64,000 nucleotides of DNA, from NCBI GenBank assembly GCA_964019055.1, contig OZ025220.1, positions 1,859,978-1,923,977 of the forward strand, written 5' to 3'. Positions 53,606 to 63,344 of the stretch are shown piece by piece (the stretch's first letter is position 1; every line of letters begins with the position of its first letter). Made by a program: the position numbers and the translations under genes. The notes beneath the pieces were generated by a model, which was not told where the DNA came from, ran no database searches, and worked only from the letters and a program-made list of their open reading frames with translations. This stretch comes from Anthopleura xanthogrammica (taxonomy: Eukaryota; Cnidaria; Anthozoa; Actiniaria; Actiniidae).

Positions 53606-53657
53606 TTTCCAGAAGGCCTTTGACAGTATAGAAAGAAATTATATTTTTGCTACTTTT
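53606..53657 (+). pseudogene. L1/Tx1-like reverse transcriptase, split 5' piece
   Basis: Reads LDFQKAFDSIERNYIFATF, an RT block with the first catalytic Asp. The natural continuation of this block (FGFGPQFIKWIRVLL) begins at 55834, in the same orientation, on the far side of the recombinase gene. This suggests a later insertion between them. Confidence 0.6.
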
Positions 53658-53662
53658 TAAGG

Positions 53663-53696
53663 AATGGACAATGTCTAGCGTGCGTCCATCCAATTC

Positions 53697-53750
<54 letters not shown>

Positions 53751-53848
53751 ACGCAGTCGAGAGCATCTCTAGCTAGCTGAGTGCTCTCCCAACTATCCGC
53801 GTGCATCCCGAATTGGATGGACGCACAAGCTAGACATTTTCCATTGCT
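53663..53848. repeat. Long hairpin at the end of the Crypton-like element
   Basis: Arms AATGGACAATGTCTAGC...TGGGAGAGCAC and inverted counterpart ending GCTAGACATTTTCCATT are nearly perfect for about 60 bp. The imperfect central part contains GAGATGCTCGAGAC/GTCGAGAGCATCTC. Confidence 0.85.
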
Positions 53849-54134
53849 TTTATAACATAGCGAGATATTTTTCGCTCCGAAAAGTCATATTTTCTGTTCT
53901 GATCAAGCGACAAATTCTCCTAAGCGTGCGAATGCAGACTAAAAATAGAACAACTTGATTTAGTTCAAAGTCAGTATTTTTATTGAAGCTAAGTACAAGT
54001 GTGAGTCACTAAATTGTGTCTAAATACAACACAAAAGATGTCCATTCTAAAAATATTTGACTTCAATGTCAACGATAAAGTTTGTTTGAAGTTTATCCAT
54101 TCAAAAGATCAAAAGTATTTGCTAAGATCAAAAG

Positions 54135-55650
54135 TTATTTTGAAGGATTCGCCGAAGCTGAAGAGACGACGACTTGCACATTTTGAATGGTGCAATTGCT
54201 GAAAATGGATTCAAAACTGCTCATCATCGGCCTCAACTCATGGTTTACTGATATGGTGGCGGACCTAGAAGCTGTGTTGGTTGATTGCTGAACGGGAACT
54301 AACGCCGTGGACCCTTGAATATGGCTGGAAAGGACTTCGCTGCAGTGCAGAAGTTGAGCGGTCGAAGGACGAGTGTTGTAGTGAGCCAAGCTCTGCTCAT
54401 TTCTATGGCCAGAAATTGCCATTATATGGCGGTTAGGAACTCCAGCATTTGACCAGAGGGTAATTGCTGTGGCACGGACGGAGTGGTTAGTATAAACTCT
54501 TGAAAGTTGGGCTGCTTGACTAATTTCCTTCATCATATTGTCAAGTTTATTGATGCCGAGCGGCTTGTTGTCGTACCAAACGTCATGGGAAGGCGCCCAG
54601 TTTCGGCTGGGATACTGGAAGAATGCTGAACATTTGGGGTTGAGCTTGGAAATATAGAGCTTTACAGCTTTATAACCGTCTTTGGGACTTTCCGTCTCAT
54701 ACATCCTTGCATATTTTTCCGAGCTGCTGGTATCTTTCAGGCCACCTGGGTGGTTTTTAGACACTTCATCGTGAGCCATCGTTACGTAATTTCTCCCACT
54801 CGCATCGATCTCAAGTTTAAAACTGGATTTCTGCAGTTCTCGCTGCCCTTCACGGCCTCGTCTGCAGAAAAAGAGAATGATATTAAACCAGACATTTCGC
54901 AGAAGAGACAGAGGGCCATTTAGGGAGAGTGATTCTGATGTTTTTAACTTCTCCAGGTCTTCATCTTCAATCGTTGGCTTGTGTTGACTGTTTTCTTTGC
55001 CGACCCGCTTGAGTTGAACTAGCTGTGCGTCCAGCATCGAGTTTGATCTTGAAAAACTGGGGTCTGTCGACATCTTAAGATTTCTTGAGAACTGTGGCTG
55101 ATTAAGGTATCTTTCGATGCCGTGGCGGAAACCTAGTAGGGTCTTCTTGCCGTACGTCTCGCCATCCTTTTTCCTAGCCTCTGCGTAAAATCTTCTCAGA
55201 TTTGCGTCAAGTTGACCAATCGTCATGTTTTCCAACTGTGTTTGTATATTTTTCTCTTTACACCATGCTGTAAATTACAAGACAAGAGGTAATATTAAAC
55301 TTTTAAATCAATTTATTGTGTAAGTACTTTTGTTTTCGTTCATTGTTTATCGTCAGGTTTCAATATTTCGTAAGTTTACTTTATCAATTTTAACTAGAAA
55401 AAAAACTGTTTAAAATCTGAAACTTACCCTTAAATGTAGAAACACACCAGTTAGTGTTTAACTTTGTCTTTTTTGATGCTTTGTCTTCAATAATTTTGTC
55501 TAAATCTCGCTCAGTTAGATTAGCGAAGCGATTCGTATTTGATCCAGTTTTGTTTTGTTTATCTTTCTCAAGTTCTGATACATTCACGTTCTCTGAATCC
55601 GCTTCAAAGTTGAGAAACCCAAACTCAAATGTTGGGCTATTACTAGCCAT
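54135..55650 (-). CDS. Crypton/DUF3504-type tyrosine recombinase, intact, 451 aa
   Basis: Exon 1 55650-55428 (MASNSPTFEFGFLNFEADSE...) and exon 2 55267-54135, phase 1, GT-AG intron of 160 bp. The N-terminal part reads RFANLTERDLDKIIEDKASK. A SAM-like/core-binding region follows (LRRFYAEARKKDGETYGKKT, RHGIERYL). The catalytic region has NIILFFCRRGREGQ (first Arg), SKNHPGG (candidate Lys), NHSVRATAITLW (H-x-x-R), SGHRNEQSLAHYNTR (His and Tyr). The full R-K-H-R-H-Y set appears present. A Ser/Thr-rich tail follows. It may be a mobile Crypton enzyme or a lineage-specific domesticated protein; intactness and insertion context favour a recent Crypton. Confidence 0.75.
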
Positions 55651-55833
55651 TCCTTAATGAGAATTTTAAGACTAATATCAAGAAAAAAATGGGAAAACTT
55701 TTTGCTGGAAATTTTTTTTTCAGCAATGCTGACGTCAGCATGAACCATCTCTATGAACCATCCATTTCTTTTTCATAGAATATTATCCAATCAGAGCGCG
55801 CGTTATATAGTATCTATGTTATAAAAAAACATT

Positions 55834-57734
55834 TTGGATTTGGTCCACAATTTATAAAATGGATTAGAGTGCTTCTGAAGGAGAATATGGCTTGTGTTTT
55901 AAATAACGGAACTGCTACAAATTTCTTTGAGATCAAGAGGGGCACCAGACAGGGAGACCCTATTTCCCCGTACATCTTTATCCTTGTAATTGAAACGCTT
56001 GCCACTCTCATTAGGAAAAACGAAGAGATTCACGGGTTTAGAGCTGATGGTAATCATAAAAAGATAACACTCTTTGCTGATGACACCACTCTTTTTCTTA
56101 AAGATTTAAATTCCTTGGATATGGCTCTCGGGGCATTAAACACCTTTTACCAGCACTCATCACTTAAAGTGAATAATTCGAAATCAGAAGCCGCATGGCT
56201 AGGCAAAGATAATCCAGAGAACCCGAGGACTGATTCGATTAAATGGGTTGACCTTTATCAGCAGAGTGTTAAAATTTTAGGGATTCACTTTTCTTATAAT
56301 AGAAATATTAGGGATGCAAATAACTTTGATAAGGTTTTTGAAAATTTTAAAACAGTGTTATCTATATGGAGAATGCGTAGTTTAACACTTTATGGCAGAA
56401 TATTGGTGGTAAAGTCTTTGGCACTATCAAAACTCTATTATATATGCTCAAAAATTGATGTCTCTGATAAATTTATAGCAAGGGTAAAAAAAGAAATAAG
56501 TGATTTTATTTGGCACGGTAGGAAACCAAAAATCAAATACAATACTTTGATTGGTGACTACAAAGAAGGAGGACTAAGACTACCTGATTTCGAGTCTTAC
56601 ATTAAAACAAATCGCTTAAAGTGGGCTTTTAAACTGTTTAATGGTGAGGAAAGACCCTGGAAAATAATACCTTCTTTATGGTTAAATAGAATAGGTGGAG
56701 TTAAATCAATTGGGTATAACTTCGATCCAAAAAAAATCCCTACAATAGCTACGATGTTTTATAAAAACTTGCTAACAAACTGGGCAAAAGTTTTTGATAC
56801 TAGAGGACGTGTTGATAATTATAAGGATATCTTAGAGCAACCACTATGGAATAATAGGTGTATTACTATTGGAGGAACATCGTGTTATTACCATCAACTA
56901 GCTTCTAAGGGGATATGGCACTTGAGTGACCTGTGTGACGATTCTCTCCTTTTTCATTGGCAGACTATGGAGACCAAGGGTGTAGAAGCTGACTATTATT
57001 TTTATTGGGTGTGTTTAGTTTCGGCAATTCCTCCTCAGTGGAAGGTGATGTTAAAAGATCGCACAGAAAACGGTCAAAAAATGTCACTAATGGAAATACT
57101 TGCATCGGCAGCAAAGAAAAAGCAAAATAACCTTATATACAGGGAAATGATTGGGAAAAAATTCCAAAAGCCCACCGCACAAAGCAATATAGAAAAAAGA
57201 ATTGGGAATGTTATTACAAACTGGGAAAACATATACTTGCGCATATATAGTTCAGTAATAGACACATACACAAGATGCTTTCAGTTCAAAATATTAAATA
57301 ATTGTTTGTATCTAAACAAAGATTTATTTCGTTTTAAATTAATACCACTGCCAAATTGCTCGTTCTGCTCCACTCATACCGAATCGGTTGATCATCTTTT
57401 CATAGAGTGCATGGAATCCAAAAATTTTTATTTCCAAATTAAAACTTGGCTTTATCAATTTGATATAATCTTGCCAGAACTAAATATTGCTAACATTATA
57501 TTGGGCGTAGAGTCGAAAAAGTGTGAAGCTTTGATCAATCAGATACTTATTATATACAAACTACTATTATATAAATATAGATCACAAGGGAAAATACCAA
57601 CACTACATCTGTTTCTTAACCACCTAAGGCTGACACAAACAATAGAATATAAAATTGCTTTGAAGAGGGGAAAACTTGTAAATCACTTAAGTAAATGGGA
57701 AAAACTAATATGCTCTGACACCTGTAAAAACTAG
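55834..57734 (+). pseudogene. L1/Tx1-like LINE ORF2, 3' part with 5' interruption
   Basis: A continuous frame of about 630 codons from FGFGPQFIKWIRVLL. RT blocks: IKRGTRQGDPISPYIFILVI, ITLFADDTTLFL (FADD), NNSKSEAAWLG and KILGIHF. The long C-terminal region includes ISDFIWHGRKPKIKYNTLIG, GGLRLPDFESYI and a Cys/His motif CSFCSTHTESVDHLFIECME, typical of L1/Tx1-type ORF2. Stop at 57732. The 5' half, including the endonuclease, is absent and the adjacent RT block lies at 53606, separated by the Crypton-like insertion. The remaining frame has no internal stop, so the copy is young. Confidence 0.8.
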
Positions 57735-57797
57735 TAATCTGTTATTAGCCTTGAATTCGAATTTTTCAATTATTTCATTCTTACTCAGCTTGCAACC

Positions 57798-58135
57798 ATG
57801 GCATATGTCGCACACTTTCGTGTTCTCAACCGAAAAATCAAGTCAAAGTTTTCTCACTTTGTCATTGAAAAAATTCCTCGATTTAAACTTCCAGAAGAAC
57901 TAGAGTCCTTTTTGTTGGCAAAGCATCCAGCTATTGTACGTCCTACTGAGGATATAAATTGGGGGATACTTCATCGAAGGCAAAGGAAACTGCAAGTTCA
58001 ACATCATCGATGAAAACACCCTTGCACAGGAGTATGAAAGCTCTAAGAATAACAGAGTGACTTTGTGGCTGGACCCGCACACACCCGTGGTGACTTCAAC
58101 AAAAACACCCACAAAGAAGAGGAGCACAAATACAG
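57798..58135 (+). pseudogene. Cnidarian-type gene first exon, one-base frameshift
   Basis: ATG 57798 (MAYVAHFRVLNRKIKSKFSH) runs through KHPAIVRPTEDINWG to a G run at about 57960, after which the coding frame shifts: GKGNCKFNIIDENTLAQEYE, VTLWLDPHTPVVTSTKTPTK. It ends at a TACAG/GTAAAT donor at 58135. The globular N-terminal part could be a PB1-like fold by length and pattern, but this is unproven. It is divergent from the PB1/zinc-knuckle gene downstream; no second exon recognised. Confidence 0.45.
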
Positions 58136-58571
58136 GTAAATATAGATAAACAATAGGAACATTCCCAATGATGCTCGACCACCACTTGTAAGTGTACAGC
58201 AACAGTCTAATGGGTTGCCTACTGTATCTACGTAGCAAACAATTTTCAGTACAGTATGTGGTTTTAATTGTAAACACTTCTCTATTCACTGAAGGTTTAA
58301 AAAAGACACTTCGGTTCATATGTAGCTCTTGAGATATGATAGCAAAAATACTACAGTTACTATGCTTAAATAACGTTTAGGAGTTCAAGTGCTTGTCACA
58401 GGAAACATTTTGGGACCGATACTCGCTCAATATTGCTGCAAATGACCTGAAACTTCACAGAGACTCAAAGGAAAACACGAAACACAAGTAGGAACATTTA
58501 TTTGTGTGATTTACTAATTTTTAATTTTTTCTAAAAATCGCCATACATTGCCTTATAAGTTCGATAGGATA
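58136..58571. other. Intergenic
   Basis: No gene recognised between the first exon and the convergent PB1 gene. Confidence 0.4.
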
Positions 58572-59357
58572 TCACAGAAACCCAGCTTGGGATACCTGTG
58601 GCTGCAGTTGCGTTATCTTGTTTCGATATTCAGGATGCTTTTCTTTGATTTTGCATTGACTTATGTCAGTACAAGGGGCAAAAGAACAGGTTGTTTTAGT
58701 GTGGCCAGAATTATGGCAATTGCTACACAGTCTACCTCGTATTTCAGTAATGGATTGGTATCGTTTTTGCTCGTTATTTAGTTTCTCGATTTCTTCTTTA
58801 GCACTTGTAAGTTGAACTTTCAATAATTGTAGATTTTCTTCGAGCTCTTGCTTCTGGGCATCTAGAGGACTTCCATTAGACTTTGTTGATGACGAAGTCG
58901 AAGAAGCCGAAGCAGAATTTACTTGTTGCTGCTGAATTGTAGGCTTAGAATCAGTTTGTGGTGAGTTGAACGATAAATGTTTAGGTTGTAAACATGATTT
59001 CGTTTGGACAATCGCTGGCGTATCACATGCAGCTTCTAAATCAAGTCGTCTTATTTTACGTGGCATCGGAGAGTCTATTTCGTTCGCCTGAAGATAGATT
59101 TTCTTATACTCACGATCTTTTATATCCCTTGCACTTCGAAGAATCTCATTGAAGGAAAATTCGTCGTTTGGAATGAGATTGACCATGTCGCCATCATCGT
59201 CTCTATATCTCACCCTTATCCTTGAATTCGGCAAATGAGCCAGTTGAGAACAGTTTCTTTTTATTTCGTCGAAAAGTTTTTCAATGTTTATATTCCTTAT
59301 CAAAAAAGAACAAAAGTGCTTTTCGCCATATTCCACTTTTATCTGGTAAGTTGCCAT
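58572..59357 (-). CDS. PB1-domain protein with coiled coil and zinc knuckle, 261 aa
   Basis: A single-exon intact frame. Residues 1-90 look like a PB1 domain: a basic first strand (MATYQIKVEYGEKHFCSFLI) and an acidic cluster, RIRVRYRDDDGDMVNLIPND. A low-complexity Q/S-rich linker (IQQQQVNSASASSTSSSTKS) follows, then a coiled coil (QELEENLQLLKVQLTSAKEE) and a CCHC-type knuckle (CSNCHNSGHTKTTC). PB1 mediates head-to-tail oligomerisation; the knuckle suggests RNA or ssDNA binding. The combination is reminiscent of Gag-like proteins but lacks capsid motifs. Probably a lineage-specific host family; function unknown. Confidence 0.65.
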   Translation of the reverse strand: MATYQIKVEYGEKHFCSFLIRNINIEKLFDEIKRNCSQLAHLPNSRIRVRYRDDDGDMVNLIPNDEFSFNEILRSARDIKDREYKKIYLQANEIDSPMPRKIRRLDLEAACDTPAIVQTKSCLQPKHLSFNSPQTDSKPTIQQQQVNSASASSTSSSTKSNGSPLDAQKQELEENLQLLKVQLTSAKEEIEKLNNEQKRYQSITEIRGRLCSNCHNSGHTKTTCSFAPCTDISQCKIKEKHPEYRNKITQLQPQVSQAGFL

Positions 59358-59544
59358 GTTTTCATGAAATATCCCCAGACGACTGACGGTATTTTCAAAA
59401 GGTCTTGCCGTACATCTAATTAGTCAAAGGATACCACTCTCGTCTTTCATTGGTTAAGTTTATCGTAACTTGTCAAAAAGATGTCAAAAACTAATCAAAA
59501 AGTTGTTCAGGTGTTCACGGTACGGCGCGTCGCACAGTAAACCC

Positions 59545-60235
59545 ATTTCCGGGAACTACCTGGGACATCATAAAACCAATAATGGGAACTACTTGGGACA
59601 TAATAAACCAATTAATGGGAACTACCTGGGACATAATAAACCAATTAATGGGAACTACTTGGGACATAATAAACCCATTAATTGGAACTACTTGGGACAT
59701 ATTAAACCCATTAATGGGAACTACTTGGGACATAATAAACCCATTAATGGGAACTACCTGGGACATCATAAAACCATTAATGGGAACTACCTGGGACATA
59801 ATAAACCCATTAATTGGAAGTACTTGGGACATAATAAACCCATTAATGGGAACTACTTGGGACATCATAAAACCATTAATGGGAACTACTTGGGACATAA
59901 ACCATTTAATGGGAACTACTTGGGACATATAAACCCATTTATGGGAACTACTTGGGACATCATAAACCATTTTATGGGAACTACTTGGGACATCATAAAA
60001 ACCATTAATGAGAACTACTTGGGACATAATAAACCCATTAATGAGAACTACTTGGGACATAATAAACCCATTAATGGGAACTACCTGGGACATAATAAAC
60101 CCATTAATGGGAACTACCTGGGACATAATAAACCCATTAATGGGAACTCTCTGGGACATCATAAACCTGATAATGGGAACTCTCTGGGACATAATAAACC
60201 CACTTCTTTGGAAATTTTTGGGACATTTTAATCCC
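59545..60235 (+). repeat. 33-bp minisatellite, about 21 units
   Basis: Units of the type GGGAACTACTTGGGACATAA-TAAACCCATTAAT, 33 bp with few indels. Because 33 is divisible by three, most frames stay open on both strands (about 250 codons each), encoding 11-residue repeats (plus strand NYLGHNKPING). No evidence that any is translated. Confidence 0.9.
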
Positions 60236-60719
60236 AATATTGGTTTTTTGATGGGATTTTCTTGATCCAATAATGATTTTGGTAGCACTTTCACAATTTT
60301 AGAAAATTTGGGAATTTCCCATTATTTTCCCAAATAAAACCCAAAATAAAACCAATTGAAACCCATTTTGGGAATCTCGAAATTTTTCCTGTGTGTGTAA
60401 TGTTTTATGTTTTTATCATAAAAATTGCCACGTCAGTAATTGCACCGACGACTTACTGTAATAAAACAAACAGTAAAATTGGCTTAACACAACTTGAAAC
60501 CTACACATTGATTTTTTGAGGCTGGAAATCGCTGGAAATAGACCTTTTTGCTCTAACGAACATTTTCGACATTCTCAAATTATTGTGCTGTTGAAACAAA
60601 AGATGTGCAAATTCTTTTATGATGTTGTTTAGAAATAATAGAAGTGTTGGTAATGATAATTAGACTATTCACACTGGCCACCATTTCCCACGGGAGATGA
60701 TTTTAATGATATGCAAGAC
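60236..60719. other. Intergenic
   Basis: No gene; upstream sequence of the TATA promoter below. Confidence 0.4.
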
Positions 60720-60728
60720 TATATAAAG
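60720..60728 (+). promoter_or_regulatory. TATA box
   Basis: TATATAAAG about 98 bp upstream of the ATG at 60818; CTCAATTGCTCAAACCGAAAG follows at typical start-site distance. It is one of the clearest core promoters in the window. Confidence 0.55.
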
Positions 60729-60817
60729 GGAAACCTAGAGTCAGGTCATTCTCAATTGCTCAAACCGAAAGGATCTTAGCTAGTAGTTTTTTGCTTTCCA
60801 AAGTACTTGAACTGAAA

Positions 60818-60997
60818 ATGTCTCAACGGCCAATTTTGCCAGCCAATCCACCTAAAGGTCCTCCACCTGTGGTCAAAGTGCCTCCGCCTGTCGTTCAACT
60901 GCTTCCGCCTGTCGTTCAACTGCCTCGGCCAGTGGTCCAAGTTCCACCTCCTGGCCCTGGAGCACATGTACAACCACAGATTCAGGTTGGACTTGAG
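60818..60997 (+). CDS. Proline-rich protein, first exon
   Basis: MSQRPILPANPPKGPPPVVK begins a 60-codon exon built from imperfect PPVVQLPPPVVQ-type units and ends at a GAG/GTAATA donor (60997). No signal peptide. The rest of the gene was not found; a TIR element at 61065-62184 lies in the presumed intron. It may be an expressed small proline-rich gene or a fragment. Confidence 0.4.
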
Positions 60998-61064
60998 GTA
61001 ATATTCGTTCCTTGCGTTTATTTGGTTTTTTCTAGTTAGATTTCCTATTTAGTAGATTGTAATA

Positions 61065-62184
61065 GAGTTTTCCGATTTACAGGTACTAAGGCCGATTTGG
61101 CACTAATAGTACCGCGCTAGTACCACTGTTCAATAATATATGCCTATATTCTGGCAATAATATGGTTTTGTACTAAAGATTTTATTCATTATTTGTACAG
61201 TTTATTTATAACTCTTATTCAAAATGTTGGAGAAAAGCGAAAAATTTCACCATAGACACTCACTGCCAAAGAGTGTGATATTGCTAGGATAAAAACCGAA
61301 GCCTACTGATGGGATATGAATATCATTCCGTCGACTGAAAATAGATTTCATGAAAATTCAATCTCCATTATACACTTACGTTATGAATAAGATATCAGAT
61401 CGAGCTAGCTAATATGATGATTGACTTTGCAATTATAGAGCTTGTGTGTCCGGCAAAATGTTTTCAGCAAGGCACCAGGCGATAGGCACCGATGAAATCT
61501 TTATTATACTCTTATCATTTTATCACAAGTATCGTTTTGTACAAACTCAGTTCTAAAATTACAATTGTCGCTGATACTTGCAAAGCAGGAAAAAGAAACA
61601 TAAATATGAGACCGTTGTGAGATCATTACTATTTATCAATTGTTCCTAAAGTTTACAAAATCGCTCCTGTCAGGCACGTGAGAATTCGTACCGAGAAGGC
61701 TAAACTCAGAGGTTATTATTATTTAAGGTAACTTTTACTTTGAACCATGGTTCGTCCGCAATTTCGAGCTTTTCTTGCGATTTATCACTGGTTCTTGTTA
61801 GTTCTGCAGTGACAATTTAGTAATGCCTCCCCCTCCTCCATGTACCAGTGCTTTTGAATCAAACTATTATCATTCTGACGACAATTTCTGTTCTGCTAGA
61901 AAACCAGCCTCTGTTTGCAAGACTTTTTCCTAATCCTATGCCAGACAGAAATGTTGGTCGCGATGTTTAGACATTACTTGAAGTAGACCCTCGCCAGTTT
62001 TGGTACCTGGCTGCTTTTTATCTCGGAAATATCTCTCGAAAAAAATATCGAAAATGTAGTTGTTGTAAATAAAACCAAGCGTTGGTCACATCGTATCGCC
62101 GTGATGTGCTTATCATGCATCAGTGCACATATGCAAATTAGTACTTGGCACTATTAGTACCAAAGCCTGTAAATCGGAAAACTC
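61065..62184. mobile_element. Non-autonomous TIR transposon, 1.12 kb, TAATA duplication
   Basis: Ends GAGTTTTCCGATTTACAGG and the complement of GAGTTTTCCGATTTACAGG, with further inverted GGCACTAATAGTACC nearby. Flanked by TAATA on both sides (61060-61064, 62185-62189). No transposase ORF inside. Superfamily not assigned. Confidence 0.75.
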
Positions 62185-62486
62185 TAATACAGTCAACTCA
62201 CGTGGGCCGCGTATTGAAATGGATGAGTTAAAAATGTTTATTTATGCATATGTTCGGTTTTTTTTCAAGGATTTAAGATGCACCAACGTTTAGTTGCATA
62301 TTTCAAGGAGTTTTAGTGAATTTGTGTTTTTCCGGTTTTTACCATACAAGTGGTACGTTTAGTTTAGTATCCTGGAAGTGTTAAGCAAAGATTTCGTTGC
62401 ATATGTTTGGCGTTCGTTGTATAATATTCAAGCTTAAGTTTATTTCATTGTAATTTAAAATGTCTTCAGTCAAACATTTCTTTGTT
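62185..62486. other. Spacer
   Basis: No gene recognised. Confidence 0.4.
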
Positions 62487-63290
62487 TCTGCTGAATGAGT
62501 TCGGCAATTAGCACAATAGGTGTAAGTTTTGTTTGGCTGTGCACTGGAATGCGTTTCAGTCTAAATTGTTTCTGTTTCTGCTGAATGAGTTCGGCAATTA
62601 GCACAATAGGTGTAAGTTTTGTTTGGCTGTGCACTGGAATGCGTTTCAGTCTAAAAAAATATGTTTCTGCTGAATGAGTTCGGCAATTAGCACAATAGGT
62701 GTAAGTTTTGTTTGGCTGTGCACTGGAATGCGTTTCAGTTTAAAAAAATATGTTTCTGCTGAATGAGTTCGGCAATTAGCACAATAGGTATAAGTTTTGT
62801 TTGGCTGTGCACTGGAATGCGTTTCAGTCTAAAAAAATATGTTTCTGCTGAATGAGTTCGGCAATTAGCACAATAGGTGTAAGTTTTGTTTGGCTGTGCA
62901 CTGGAATGCGTTTCAGTCTAAAAAATTATGTTTCTGCTGAATGAGTTCGGCAATTAGCACAATAGGTGTAGTTAAAAAAAAAAAAAAATGATGTTTCTGC
63001 TGAATGAGTTCGGCAATTAGCGCAATAGGTGTAAGTTTTGTGTGGCTGTGCACTGGAATGCGTTTTCAGTCTAAAAAAATTACGTTTCTGCTGAATGAGT
63101 TCAGCAATTAGCACAATAGGTGTAAGTTTTGTTTGGCTGTGCACTGGAATGCGTTTTCAGTCTAAAAAATTACGTTTCTGCTGAATGAGTTCAGCAATTT
63201 GCACAATAGGTGTAAGTTTTGTTTGGTTGTGCACTGGAATGCGTTTCAGTCTAAAAAATTATGTTTCTGTTGAATGAGTTCGACAATAGA
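62487..63290 (+). repeat. Tandem array of about 90-bp repeats, ten starts
   Basis: CTGAATGAGTTCGGCAATTA starts recur at 62491, 62581, 62670, 62759, 62848, 62937, 63000, 63091, 63181 and 63270 (the last with TTG). Period is 89-91 bp except for one 63-bp unit containing a poly-A run. Each full unit carries GTTTGGCTGTGCACTGGAAT. It ends about 55 bp before the SWIM gene start. Confidence 0.95.
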
Positions 63291-63344
63291 CCTTATTCGC
63301 CCGGTGATCACGTGACCCGTATTGGGTAAACATTCAAAATCAAG

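Larger units (their letters stand above)
53660..55823. mobile_element. Crypton-like element inserted in a LINE (boundaries inferred)
   Basis: The segment between the two RT pieces contains a long hairpin at one end, the intact two-exon tyrosine recombinase gene on the minus strand, and ATCCAATCAGAGCGCGCGTT near the other end. The limits come from where the RT reading resumes. No clear target duplication is visible, as expected for Cryptons. Limits are uncertain by about 10 bp. Confidence 0.55.

Noticed and set aside
39275..53848. The dispersed hairpins as a CRISPR-like array
   Set aside because: Irregular spacing, no constant repeat between unique spacers, and eukaryotic context.
59515..60294. 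Two ORFs of about 250 codons on opposite strands in the minisatellite
   Set aside because: The 33-bp period keeps every frame open; no evidence of a gene.
62926..63144. 72-aa minus-strand ORF with repeated MHSQTKLTP-like peptide
   Set aside because: Shadow of the 90-bp repeat array.
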